Of a stretch of DNA of 64,000 bases, positions 34,311 to 45,894 are shown piece by piece; position 1 is the first letter of the stretch, and every line of letters begins with the position of its first letter. A program made the position numbers and the translations under genes. Source of the stretch: Fragum whitleyi (taxonomy: Eukaryota > Mollusca > Bivalvia > Cardiida > Cardiidae). A model generated the notes under the pieces. The model made no database searches and was not told the DNA's origin. It saw only the letters and a list, made by a program, of their open reading frames with translations. The stretch spans positions 52,432,017 through 52,496,016 of the forward strand of contig OX411543.1 in assembly GCA_948146395.1 (NCBI GenBank), given 5' to 3'.

Positions 34311-34665
34311 GGAGTAAATCACTCCGGGTTCTGCAATATAGAATAAAGAGGGACGGCGTCGTACCCCTCCCACATCATTTTATCAAAGAATGGATACGTT
34401 GTCGTACCGAGAAGAGATGACCTGTTGTACAGATCCCCAGGAGAAGATTAGATGTTTGTGCCGCCTAGTCCTCTGTGTTTAAGGCATGCATCGCGTAGAA
34501 GGGGATAAGTCAAGTATTCTAAGATGAAATGCGAGATTCTCCAGAGACGTCCTGAATAAAAGATCCCAACCGGGAATTTTTTTTTTTAAAAAGAGTTTGA
34601 TAAATCCGAATAAATTCAATCCAATCAAAATCCAATTAAATTGACATATTTATGTTACATTGTAG

Positions 34666-35786
34666 TATAGTCCGTTTGACTTCTATATGGAACATTTTGC
34701 CAAAAATCTCAGTAATGAAAAAAATTAAGCGTATTTTTTTCTTGTCATATATTTTCAACTTAAACCATGACGAGTTTTGTTTTCCAGAATTTTTGAATGT
34801 AAAATAACGATTTTGTCCGTCCGTCTACATGTTATCTTTCAGCCTTTCATACCTACTTGTGTCTGTATTAAACGGAACAGCGAATTGTATAACCACAAAT
34901 AGTACTGATTTGCATAGGGGCCGAGTCAAAAGTGTAAGATTTTAAGTGATTTGTTTTAGTATAAAATCGAGTATTTTCAAAAATTTAAGTTTGTCGAAGA
35001 TTTTTACTACTTTTGGAGTTCAAATCTAAATATATTCTCTCTTTGTTCAGAAACCGTTTGACCAGATATTTGATAATTGTTTTAATCTATTCTGAGATGA
35101 ACCCCAAATTCACATGTTAAGACCAATCAAAAAGCATAATTAACGAAGTCGTTGGGAATTTCACGAGGAAAACTTGATTAAAAGGCGAGTAATAACGGTA
35201 AAAATCTCGTGATATTTAAGTTATAGATGATATGACCGTCGATATGCTAATAAGCATGTCCAAATAAGGAATAATGGACATTTCATCTGTCAAATGTTTA
35301 GTATCAAACCACGTTCTTTTACGATATGTTTACATTTTCTTATACCTAAACAGCCATCACCACCCCTCGTGTTTAAGAGCGGAAAATGCGAAATTATTAA
35401 CATTAACTAGATAGACAAAATCATTATTTTGAAATCATTTTATTTTCAAAAAATATTTTTTTGAATGGTATTAAGCTGAAATTAATAGTAAACCACATAC
35501 AAATCCTTTATTCAAACCCAATTTTATGTAATTGGTGAAAAGGTTGGTCCATATATAGGTAGATTTTGAGCGGTGGGCCGTGAAATCTACTTTTAACGGT
35601 TAAATTTCCGTGCTTTTCTTTCAAAATAGATAAAACAGACATAACAAAGATACAAATTACCTTTCAAATGAAACTTAGTGCTTGTTTTAGATCTTACGGT
35701 TTACTCATAGACCCATGGTAATGGACTCAACGCCTAGGTCAGAGCTCAGTTTTGAAAATACACCTATAGAAGTCAAGCGGACTATA
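34666..35786. mobile_element. 1.12-kb TIR element, TATAGTCCG ends
   Basis: TATAGTCCGTTTGACTTCTATA at 34666 pairs with TATAGAAGTCAAGCGGACTATA ending at 35786 (21 of 22 positions). TA dinucleotides at the borders fit a TA target. The 1.1 kb between holds no long frame and no recognisable transposase, so it is non-autonomous or gutted. Confidence 0.82.
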
Positions 35787-36853
35787 TAAACAGTGATACC
35801 GTCCCGATACAATAGTTTTGATATTTTTGTTATGATTCGTAAACGGCAAATTGCTGTTAAAGATTAGGGCCTATGTGGACTTCATACACGAAATTGTGAC
35901 CTAGGTAAAACAGCCAACTCTCAAACGTATCCTGTATTGATGGATTCAATGACATCGGCTGTTTGACCATACAAACGAGCTGCAGCTATGTGGGATAGAT
36001 ACCTGTTATGCAAAAAATAGATGTTAATCGGAATTTCTAAGGTTTACGAGGGTTGATCCAGAAGTTCATAAAATGCCAATACAATTTTACATTCATTTCA
36101 TGCAACTTATGTGTAAACAATCGGCTTAATGGTGACTAAGCTAAGACATAACACCGCACGTAGGCAGGTGACCAAGAACGTCAAATGCGACGTCATTATT
36201 AATGCTTTTCTACATAGTATCCGTCTACCCACTTGCCTTTCGGAGCCTGATTAACCAATTTTCAAAAAGTATCCACATTTCATTTGGAATCAAATTCTGT
36301 ACAATTTCAATATGAATAGTGAATTCTAGTGAAGTGCAAATCCAGGTGCAGGGCATTTATTTTCGAAAATTAATGCGATTTAATAGGGATTACTTCGTTT
36401 GTTGACGCTCCGTTAGAAAATCATAATTCTTTTTATACAAGAAAACCATCTCTTAATATCCGAGCAAATTTAAGAAAAAGTTATCTTTTTCAAATATTTA
36501 TATTTCTTTCTAAAATTTCTGAAATGTTCTGGTCGGTGAATAACTTATATCATGACAGAATTCTATAAACGAACGGAATTCATATTTTGGTGTCGGCATG
36601 AGATCACTATTCTGTCGAATATTCAGTCTTATTTAAAATACTCTGTGTCCGTAAAAACTCATCAAACAATGTTAATGATGTGACATTTGATTCCTCCTTT
36701 GGGTTTAATTTACTTCTGCTATAAATTGCAGCCAGATTTACAAACACTTTCAAAGAATTGATTAAGTAACAGATTTACATTACATTTTACGCTCCCCAGT
36801 CAGAGCATACATATGTAACTTTGGTAACGCAATTTACGGTCGCTAAATATATT

Positions 36854-37275
36854 TATAATATGACTTACGTAGCGGGGGTGAAATAAAAACGTTGAATATT
36901 TTTGATATTACACGGGTGTTATAACAGTAGTGGAATAACTATGCAAACGAGCTCAGATCGAATAGCAACACTCTTTAGTAGCCGCGAAAATGACGTCATA
37001 ATCTATGTTTTGTGACGTCATTTTTTAACGGCGTTTTAAGTTTCGCGGAAAATTAAGACGTTGAATTTCAAGAATTTTGACGATTTTTCGCTAAAATTCG
37101 GGTCATATTATAAACAGAATATAAAATTTGTGCTCATAAAATACAGAATTTATTAAACTGGTCATCTAAAACAGATAAAAACTCGGCGGAGCCTCGTTTT
37201 CATCTGTTTATAGATGACTCGTGTAATAAATTCAGTATTCAATGACCACTCATTCAATATCCTCTATATATATTT
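36854..37275 (+). mobile_element. GTCATCTATAAACAGAT hairpin element, copy 1, two TGACGTCA sites
   Basis: The lead contains TGACGTCA at 36991 and 37013, AACGGCGTTTTAAGTTTCGCGG, and TTCGGGTCATATTATAAACAGAATATAAAATTTG. A hairpin follows (GGTCATCTAAAACAGATAAAAACTCGG, then CGAGGC... and the complement to GATGACTCG), and the end is TTCAATATCCTCTATAT. Same order, reversed, at 39.16 kb. Confidence 0.75.
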
Positions 37276-37289
37276 TTTTTCAAAAATAA

Positions 37290-38365
37290 TAACATTTATT
37301 CTCACCGCAGATACTGAACTGCACACCCAACAAATTATATACTGAACAAGCTAGATACGAACAAAAAGATCATCCCTCTTATATTTGAGGAACTAATATT
37401 TACCAAAAAAAATATGATTAATTTCTACTTTCAGCTTTCCGAACTTCGACTGATTAGGCAGGTAGAAAGTCTTTTCAAGTGCGGCTTACTCCCTCTTTTC
37501 AAACACACGTCGATTTTTTGAATAAATATCGACTTCTTAGAAAATATGGAAAACTCGACATTTACTCGTTTTTGACAATGTCTGTGCAATCCTCCACTTT
37601 TCGAGTTTTCGACCTGAATAATTTATCGAAAAGCTGAATTAAGAAATGCTCGATTTCCATACTCTTGTAATTCAAGAACATGGAAGGTCGAACTAAATTT
37701 GACCATTGTTAGGTGGAAAGCCTATACTTTTCGAGGTAACTAATTAGCTAGAAAGATGAAAGTAAGACACATTATTTCAACTTTCGATTTGTTTGCAGGA
37801 CGAAAAGAGGATGGCGGAAATAAAAATCCGTGTAAAACTGCCCTAAGATAGTGTGTATAACATAAATCGATTTTGTAGAATACACTCTGATACAATTTGA
37901 AATATGCATAAAAAGAAAGGAACTGTTATTGTCTGAATATCAAAATCTTATACTGCAGATATATGATGTTATGATTTTAATTGGCGGGTAGATGTTTGTG
38001 TTGACATCTTAGTGAGAAATCCATTGTCCCATAAACGTTGTTCATGGAGGCATCTTTAAATGGGAACATTTTTGGATTCCATAATTTATATAAATAACAC
38101 CTTGTGTTTGGATGGAATTTTAGTATATTTGAGATAAATGATATTGAAACAGTGTAGGCAATTTGGATTTTTGTTAAAAGCATAAATAACCCCTAGCGCC
38201 GCCGAAACTCATCAGGGGTTAAAATGAGAACTGACAGTGAAAATGAGCAACAACAACAACCCTATTTTAACAGGCTGTCGAAAAATGCAGGTAAGACAAG
38301 TTTTTTATATGCGGGTCAATTTGCCTTTGATGATAATATGTCACTTTTTGTATGACCCAAAAGAG
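37290..38365. other. Non-coding stretch, TCGA/TTCG-rich in part
   Basis: Between about 37435 and 37800 the words TTCGA, TCGAC and TCGAG recur many times in both orientations (for example TTTTCGAGTTTTCGACCTG), loosely palindromic. Nothing coding was recognised. Confidence 0.35.
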
Positions 38366-38369
38366 CTAT

Positions 38370-38930
38370 ATCGTGGTAAGACGCCTAATCCAACTGGTCT
38401 CCCGCGCATTACACTGTTTTTCGGACCATCTCGGGTTTGCTTCAACAAGGTTGAACGAGTGGCCGGCGTCGTTAAAATGTTCTGCAACTCGAGACCTATT
38501 GAAGCAGCGGGTTTTCCAATCAGATCGGTGCAAGTTCATGCGCTTATTGATCTGTTGCTTGATTTCGCCGATATATTATTTGTGACATACCCAGCATGTC
38601 ATGATGTATACAGCATTTGAAGTTATGCAATTGTGGGAACCTCTAATTGCGGAAACAGCACCAAGAAGTGACTTGAAAGAATGCGTGTCGCGCATAGTGT
38701 TGCACGTTTGATACCTGTGTGTTTGACACGGTCCCAAAAATTCCAAGAGAGTAATTAGATGTTGCAGTACTTATTTTAGCTCTCACAAGAATGTCTCGAA
38801 TTGATTTAGGTAGATATTACCTGCATCGGGTAACCTCTGTTTTGTAAGTGCTGGGATACTATGTCGGGGCGTTGTTTAAAGACGCTCTCTTGTGTAGAGA
38901 TTCCGAAGGGGTCGTCTCAAAATGAACTAA
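38370..38930 (-). pseudogene. Penelope-like element, C-terminal part with GIY-YIG endonuclease (copy 2)
   Basis: Same family as the relic at 23.08 kb, opposite strand. From the right: QNRGYPMQVIST (end of the reverse-transcriptase region), SIRDILVRAKISTATSNYSLGI (linker), decayed QT-NIM and FKS-LGAVS segments, then YIGEIKQQINKRMNLHRSDWKTR, RVAEHFNDAGHSFNLVEANPRWSEKQ and RETSWIRRL. Several frameshifts and stops separate these blocks. The residues shared with copy 1 (INKRM.LHR, AEHFN.AGHSFN, NPRWS.KQ, RE..WIR.L) are the conserved ones of the endonuclease. The 127- and 77-residue plus-strand frames here are antisense shadows. Like copy 1, it lacks the reverse-transcriptase body. Confidence 0.78.
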
Positions 38931-39162
38931 AAGGTACAATGTAGCACTGTTTAAGACAGATGCCATGTATATTAGGTTACTGTCCGTAGAGTTACATGTA
39001 GTTTCAATTGGACCGTTTAGATTCAAGATACCCATAAATCATCAATATTATTAAGTTACTATCGATAATTAACAGTATTGACCTATCACCCCAATCGCCC
39101 CAAACGATAGATAAAATTACCAAGACCAAGTATTGTCAATATTATTAGTTGCTATCGATAAA

Positions 39163-39552
39163 TAGAGGACATTGGATGAGTGGTCATTGAGTACCGAATT
39201 TATCAAACTCGTCATCTATAAACAGATAAAAACGAGGCTACGCCGAGTTTAAGAAATTCGGTATTAAATTAGCACAAATTTTATATTCTATTTATAATTT
39301 GACCCTATATTTTGCGAAAATTCGTCTAAATTATTAAAATTCAACATTTCCATTCTTCCGCGAAACATTTAACGCCGTTTCAAACTGACGTCACAATTTA
39401 CACATTATGACGTACTTTTCGCGGTTACAAAATAGCGTTGCTATTCGTTTTTAGCTCATTTGCATAGTTATTCCACTAGTGCAATAACACCCGTATAATA
39501 TCAAATATATTCAACGAGGTTATTTCACTCCTGCGACGTAGGTCATATTATA
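39163..39552 (-). mobile_element. GTCATCTATAAACAGAT hairpin element, copy 2
   Basis: Begins AGAGGACATTGGATGAGTGG and carries the hairpin core CGTCATCTATAAACAGATAAAAACGAGGCTACGCCGAG (one outer arm eroded). CAAATTTTATATTCTATTTATAAT follows, then TGACGTCA at 39386 and TGACGTAC at 39408. It ends in the GCAATAACACCCGT...CTGCGACGTAGG segment. Confidence 0.72.
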
Positions 39553-39889
39553 ATTCACAGTATTGACTTATCACCTTATCGCCCCAAACGATAAATAAAA
39601 TTACCAAGACCAAGTATTGTCGATATTATTAGCCATTCATTGACGAATGTAGATTTAATTTACATTATAGTTAAAATTACTTTCAAATTGAAGTTTTTCA
39701 TACGGGTTTTTCCCATGCGACTGAGAATGTCAACATATTCGCAAACTTAAATCATCTTAGGCTAATATTGGTTTCAAACTAAAAATGGACTGTGTTGAAT
39801 TGTATTTCTGGTCGATGGTACCTCATGCAGTTTATGCTCCTCTGTAGTATTCAATCCGTTTGTTTTTCTGTGTGTTCTTTTCCTTATCC

Positions 39890-42115
39890 ATGTTTTGTTA
39901 CTTTTTCATCTGAAAATATCTTGGTAAATTAATGATATAGTTACAAGGAATAACCACTCCACCATCCTCTTGGCTAGGAGCTGGCCAAGGAGGAAAACTT
40001 GATACAGGTTCATCAGTAATATTGGTATAAACTTGTCCATTTTCTACTATTATTGCTCTAAGATGTCTAGCAAGGTGGCATTGGGACGTGTACAATCGGT
40101 AAAGCCGCTATATCTTCCACTTTAAAATGTCTTTTAAATCTGTATCTGTATATTGAATATGCATATTTTCAGGGAAGCGGTCAAGCGAAGGAAGCCAAAA
40201 CAAAAACGCATTCTCGCCTTTAATATTTGTGTATTCCCTGTCATTATTTCAGGTAGTGGATCCGTAATAGGTCGGGATAGTGAACTTTAACATAGTTAAC
40301 CGGGGTTTCCTAATGAATACAACTTTCAATATACACCCACAAATGGCAGAAACACATTGAACCCAGGTACGAATTTGTCCAAATTCTATTTCTTCTTTGC
40401 AGTTGATTTGGCATACCTAACAAGAAGGTGCAAGAATTTCATTTTCCTCCTGAATATCTCTTGTTTTGTCGGCTTTTTTATATTAGCTTTCTGAGCAAGA
40501 CCTTTTCTCCTTTTAGATCCCTTATTGGACCTTTCCCTTTTCCTGAGCATTTAGATGTTTTCTGTTGTTGTATTGCTTTCTTTCAAGAACTGAGCCTTAC
40601 TCTTTTTCCCTTTCTCTGCATTTATTTTTATTTTTTCAAGCTGTTTTAATGACATTTTTTCTAATACATTCATTTGATGTCAAGTTATCTGGGAATTCAT
40701 TCATAAGCGTCTATCTCAGAGGTTTGTTTTACTTTCTGGTGCTAATGGAAGAGTTAGAGACGCAATAAGTACAGACGACAAACTGCTTTCTTTATCATTT
40801 CTACAGATGTTCCCTGTTGTTCAATATTCTCTCTCACTGCAAACGTCAGCAAACAAATCTAACCATACAGGTAGATTGGGTTTTGGATTTTCTGTGTTGT
40901 TAGACCTAATGTACAGCTTCTTATAAACATTAAAGCAGGTTGACAGACCCTCTACATCACAGCCCTCTTCGAGGCTTTTCCTTCATCTCAATCTTGCTTG
41001 TGTGCTAATTTTTTCATCCAGCGATTCGAATGCTCCTCTGGCTTTTTTCTTATCTATTCTGTGTACCTCTTTATCTTTATTTTCTTTGGGGCTTTATCTG
41101 AGTAAGAAAGAGTTTGTTTCAACATTTCATCTGTAATTACTTCACTGTTTACCGGATGAATGTGTGATGATATGAAAGCGTTTAAAATAGATAGAGGCTT
41201 GTAGAATTGCAAATATGTCTATGTTAATTTTTCTACAAAGTTTTCTCCCTGGTGGTTTGACCAGGTTTATTTCCTCATATACTTCCTTGCCGTTAGGTAC
41301 TACTTTGATTTAAGTGGACCAAATAAACTTTCTTCCAGTGGTTGTATTAGATGGGTAGCATTCGGCACAGTTCTGTATAGTTCAATGCCTTTCGACACTG
41401 CTTTCATTAAAACATCTTGATTCACATGGGTACATACGCTATCAAACAAAAGAACAACAGGCCTTTGATCTCTTGCATGCATGTCAAATGATCAATAAAC
41501 TTAGAAAAAGTGACAGTGTCCATCAAACCTTTTTGTGTGAATGCAATGTCTGATCCGTCAATACAACCATTTAGAGGATTGTATCCTCTGGCTTTTGGCT
41601 CAGAATGTAGAATTACGGTTGCATCAGCCGCACTGCAATAGAACATCACTGTAAATCGTTGGGAATCTTCCCACTAGAAAAGTTTGGAGCACTGATGTCT
41701 TTCCGTGAGAGTCCAATTACCTTTCCCTTATTATATCCCATGGGCAACATTGTTTCATCTGCATTCCATATTTTTGAAATTTTGTCCAAGAAATCCTTGG
41801 TTTCCATGTATTCTATGAATTTATGGTACCATTTAGCCGTTTTCACTTCGCTTACCTATGATCATTAAGCTCTAGCGGTGTTTCATTCCTACTGGCTATA
41901 ATTTTGATATTCAGGTCATTTAAGCAAAGTACTTTTTCCTGGCTTACCATTTTTAAGGGAATGATGCGCTTCTCCTTTTTACAACCGATTGAACAAAATC
42001 GAGAAATTTGCACATTTCGAGAACCATGCCTCGTTTAGCCAACTCAAGGAGCCATTTGGCCATAGTCTCCTCCTTCTCCTGTTCAGTACAGATTAAATTC
42101 AATCGCCTCATAATT
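39890..42115 (-). pseudogene. pogo/CENP-B-like DDE transposase
   Basis: Read leftward from about 42.1 kb. The HTH domain comes first: EQEKEETMAKWLLELAKRGM, VLEMCKFLDFVQSVVK and LKNGKPGKK, the Tc5/CENP-B type DNA-binding repeat. The DDE_1 core follows: KIWNADET (first Asp), FYCSAADATVILH, RGYNPLNGCIDGS, then RPVVLLFDSVCTHVN (second Asp) and ELYRTVPNATHLIQPLEESLFGPLK. Family members have QPLD at the last motif, so the third Asp is Glu here. PVNSEVITDEMLK continues the C-terminal region. At 40.37-40.43 kb a Cys-rich stretch (VCQINCKEE...WVQC) may be a zinc-binding tail. A 65-residue frame at 39.90-40.10 kb (SFPPWPAPSQEDGGVV) may be its end. Many stops and frame changes; inactive. Such enzymes cut and paste at TA sites. 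Confidence 0.8.
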
Positions 42116-42182
42116 AATAAATCGTATTCTCCTTTCCATCACCTATATAAGACGAAATAAGACATGTCATTTTCCCTAGTGA

Positions 42183-42896
42183 CTTTTTAGCTCACCTGTG
42201 CACAACTACTCAAGGTGAGCTATTGTGATGACTCACCGTCCGTCGTCCGTCCATCGTCTGTCTATCCATCCGTCCGTCCGTTCGACAACAATATCTTGAA
42301 ACATCTTCTCCCAAACCACTGAGCCAATAAAGCTGAAACTTGGCAGGGATGTTCCTTTGATAAAGCTCTTCAAAAGTTGTTTAAAGAATTTAATTAAAAA
42401 ACAGGACGGCAAGAATGGCCCTAAACTGCTCATCTGATTTTTATTGGTCCAGTTGATCTTATCCAAGAAACTTTCTAAGAAAGTCTCATTCAGATATGCC
42501 AAATTGTTGAAGAGGAGATGTTATGCTAAAAAATTTCAGTGATAAAAGACCCTGCCCACCACGTCATTTACAGGAGACCCAAATTAAGCCCCGACCTGCC
42601 ACGCACATATTTAAAGGCTAATCAGAATGTTTAAAAAATTGAAGAGGGTTATCTAAGGAACATAATTGTAAAGTTTCTTTGAAATCGGTCCAGTGATTCA
42701 GGAGAAGATGTCATTCAAAGACTTCGAGCTCAAAATAAGCCCCGCCTCGCCACGTCCACATTCGTGGACTTATAAAGGAAATCACATATAATTTCAGAAA
42801 AGGGTCACTCAAGGAACATTCAAGCAAAATTCATTTAAATCCACCCACTAGTTGACCCACTCAGATGAGTGATATAGGACCATCATGTCCCCTTGT
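42183..42896 (+). repeat. TTTTTAGCTCACCTG...CCCTTGTT dispersed repeat, copy 2
   Basis: Starts TTTTTAGCTCACCTGTGCAC, then AAGGTGAGCTATTGTGATGACTCACCGTCCGTCGTCCGTCC. An internal diverged duplication (AGCCCCGMCCTGCCACG twice) follows, and the close is GATATAGGACCATCATGTCCCCTTGTT. It abuts the start of the pogo-like element. Confidence 0.72.
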
Positions 42897-43399
42897 TTAA
42901 GAAATACATTCTTATTGATACTATGGAGCCCTCTTTACACTCTCCCAATTCTTAAGACTCATTCGTTTTCCTCTTCTTAGATATTGAGTTAGCTCTCTGC
43001 TGGGCAGGGCTCTTAGGCGTTCCCTGTTTTTGTCGTTTTCTTCTCTTTGGACCAAGTACCTTTGATAATTGACTTAATTGTTATGGGGGTTGTTCTATTT
43101 TATTTATTTATTTTTTTTAGGGGGGGGGGGGGGGTAGAAATTATCATTTTATATAATTTGGCTTGTGACTTTGTAGCTATCTAAATGGGTACCTTTTGTT
43201 TTAAGATCTTCCCACCAAAGAATATAAAATAGAGTCGGGTCATATTATTTTATTTTGGGTGCACATGTACTGGTCAAGAAACTTTTTTTTATTCTTCAAA
43301 TTCCAAGAAAATACATGCAATGTTGTGTCATTCAGGTATGACATATGTTTCTATTTGTACCACTCAATTTACTAGATTATTCTTTGAGAAGATGGTGGA

Positions 43400-43740
43400 A
43401 CATTCTAGAAGTGGTTGACTTCCTATTTAAGCATGTAAATTAATAGAACAGTGGCAATTGCTTAGGTGTTGGTTATGTTGTCTATTCTGGAAATTATTTG
43501 GAATCACTTGAAGTTGTTTTATAGTGACTTAAGTATATGATTGGATTATTAAACACTTAACTATTGTAAACATTATCTGAAAGGAAATTTGTATACGGAC
43601 AAAACTTTAAATTTTTTACAGAGATAAGTAGCTAATTATATTGTCTTTATATTATTGTTGTTTGATTTTCTTTATAAAATTATCAAATTGTAAACCGTGT
43701 TTCTTTGACTTTTTATCGCCCTTAACAAAATCGTGGCTGC
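43400..43740 (+). repeat. 5' LTR (approximate)
   Basis: Shares with the 3' copy the words GTAAATT.A.AGAACAG, AATTATTTGGAA, GATTGGATTA.TAAA.ACT and AAAATTRTCAAATTGTAAAC, in the same order and spacing. Edges are uncertain because the two copies have diverged strongly. Confidence 0.65.
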
Positions 43741-44149
43741 TCCGAAATAAACCTGTTGTATGATTTACTAGTTGAACATCATTTATACAGAGAGTCTATT
43801 CAGTTTTCAGTTAGAAAAAGTTAAGCAAGCACAGGTCAACCATGGTATTTTCGGTCACATGATTTTTAAATCGCCAACTGTTGACAAATTTGAATTGTTA
43901 AAAAAGGATGTGCTGATTCAAATTGGTACACATTTAAGCAAGAAATCAAACATAAAGTAGCTAGGAAACTTTTAGATGAGAATTATCTCAAATCTTTTGA
44001 TTTTTAGGAAACCGATAGTAGAATGTCCAAATTTCAGAATCATTTAAAATGAGAGAAAATTAAACTTGTAATCTATAAAGAGACATTATATAAAGAAGAA
44101 ATAGGGGGAGAAAAAAAAGAGATGAAAAATGAAATTAAAAAGAGAGGAA

Positions 44150-44200
44150 AGATAGAAGCAAGAGAGAGAGAGAGAGAGAGAAAAAGAAAGGTAAATGTTA
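44150..44200 (+). repeat. GA-rich tract
   Basis: AGAGAGAGAGAGAGAGAG within a purine-rich leader of the LTR element (about 44.04-44.30 kb). Upstream of gag, no other meaning seen. Confidence 0.6.
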
Positions 44201-44310
44201 GAAAGAGCGAAAGTTAAAGCGGAAGAGAGGAAAAGAGAAAAAATACGCTTAGAAAAGGAGGAAAGATTAATGTTGGAAAGAAAGAAGTAATAACTGGAAA
44301 TAACTGGACA

Positions 44311-44905
44311 ATGATTGAATTAGTAAAAATTAAGTTAGAACGTATCAAAAGATATTATCTTAAGCATGCCAGGTCTGAATTCGATTCTGCTGAAAATATT
44401 AAGTTAGTGCCGGAATTTCATGAAAAATCGGTATATAAATATTTCGCTCCATTCCAGAAAGTTGCAGAATTTCTAAAATTGCCTCAAGAGGTTTGGTCTA
44501 CTTTATTGCAAAGTGTACCATCTGGTGTAATTTATTCCCGCACTGAGTGCAGCTGAGAGTTCAGAACTATGACACGGTCAAGCAAGAAATTTTGAATGCA
44601 TATGAGTTAGTACCTGAGACAAATCGTCAAAAAACTCAGGAAATATAAGAAATTAGATAAATAGACGTATGTAGAATTAATTAGAGAAAAGGAATCCTTA
44701 TATGATCAATGGCTCCGCTCCAAGTAAGTTCTTGCACATTTAAAAAATCCGTAATCCTTAATTTCCAACCACAACCCAAATGTATTTTTCTGTCTCAGCC
44801 TAAGTCAGGACGCCTTGAAATAGCTCCCCGATTTTTTTTAACTGTAAGAAAAGGGGGTCATCTCTTTGCTAAATGTTGGAAAATTCAGAATAAAAATGAC
44901 CTCAT
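44311..44905 (+). pseudogene. LTR element gag, capsid-like part and zinc knuckle
   Basis: The open part (44311-44556) gives EFHEKSVYKYFAPFQKVAEFLKLPQEVWSTLLQSV, typical of Ty3/Gypsy gag just before the capsid core (pattern F..FE.VA..L.WP...W..LLQ). The frame then shifts through ALSAAESSE, ELVPETNRQK, TYVEFIREKESLYDQWLRS, all gag-like. Near 44.85 kb HLFAKCWKIQNK keeps the His and last Cys of a CCHC zinc knuckle; the first Cys pair is lost. A gag protein would form the particle around the RNA. Confidence 0.7.
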
Positions 44906-44999
44906 TAAGCCATAAAGTAATGCCTGTGCGATTCTTGGAGTTGATAGGAAATCCTTAGATTTGATTTGTTCTGATACGCCATATGTTTCGGATTCGAAG

Positions 45000-45300
45000 T
45001 CCAGAAGGCCTGCTCTCTGTCCAAGGTGTTGGCTTGTTGTTAGGCAGTGACTAAGCCGGTGGGAAAGTTGTAGCTGACCCAATAGGTTGTGAGAAAAAGC
45101 ATCTGATACCGAATTTGATCCTTAGCCGAGATCAGCCGATTTCTGAGCAGAAAAGGGACACAGATATCGTCTAACTTAACAAAATGGGCACTTCACCAGA
45201 TGAAGCTTGTATAGTTGGTGAGTGTTAAAATTTAAAAGATATCGTCCCTATGCAAAAATGGCTACCATCTGATGCACCTTCTAATGAAGTTTGGCGAGTC
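45000..45300 (+). pseudogene. LTR element region between gag and integrase
   Basis: Frames give LLLGSD-AGGKVVADP and LSRDQPISEQKRDTD, which look like the segment after the aspartic protease. No intact DTG/DSG protease active site is visible, so the protease itself is not proven. Confidence 0.4.
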
Positions 45301-45389
45301 CCACATCAGAAGTTTATCCGAATGATATAATGAGTCTGGCTCATGACACACGTAGGGCAGGTCAATTTAGTATAAAAAACCCCACCTGT

Positions 45390-45835
45390 AATAGAATTTT
45401 GAATCAATTCCATAAGCCTAGATTGAAAAAGTTGTGTCTGGATTTTGTAAATCTTGTCATATTTAGCAAATGATAGGTTAACCAAATGAAAAAATCCCTC
45501 ATCTCAACTCACACGAATTCCGGCTTTTGAGGGGAATTTTTGTCGAATTTTGGTGGAATGTGTAGGGGCTTTACCGAATACAAGATCTGGGAACCAGTTT
45601 TTCTCACTATCATGTGCACATCAACTCGATTTCCTTCAGTAATCCCACTGACAAATATAAAAGCAAAGACCGTTGTTAAGGTCCTTACTATTTTGTTCTG
45701 TTTTGTAGGTGCCCCTTCGCTATCCAGTCAGATCAGGGTTCAAATTTTATGTCGGGGTTGCTTCAGCAGGCCATGCGAAAAAATTTTAACCAAAGTATCC
45801 GTTTGACGAACTCTGTAATACTTGCAAATCTTGAT
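45390..45835 (+). pseudogene. LTR element integrase, truncated
   Basis: The zinc-binding head is RILNQFHKPRLKK followed by FCKSCHI-Q (the CxxC of the HHCC motif, with a stop where the next residue should be). The catalytic core then gives EPVFLTIMCTSTRFPSVIPLTNIKAKTVVKVLT and, after a shift, IQSDQGSNFMS, which carries the second catalytic Asp (SDQG). The expected third residue (Glu, some 35 residues on) and the rest of the domain are missing. The frame passes into NSVILANLDVKL, which looks like the linker before RT. Confidence 0.78.
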
Positions 45836-45894
45836 GTAAAACTCTGACATTTGAAAGAAATCCAGAAAACAGAAGTGCTCCAGTTGAACAATGA

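Noticed and set aside
38237..38620. 127-residue plus-strand frame
   Set aside because: Antisense to the Penelope-like endonuclease relic, whose motifs are on the minus strand.
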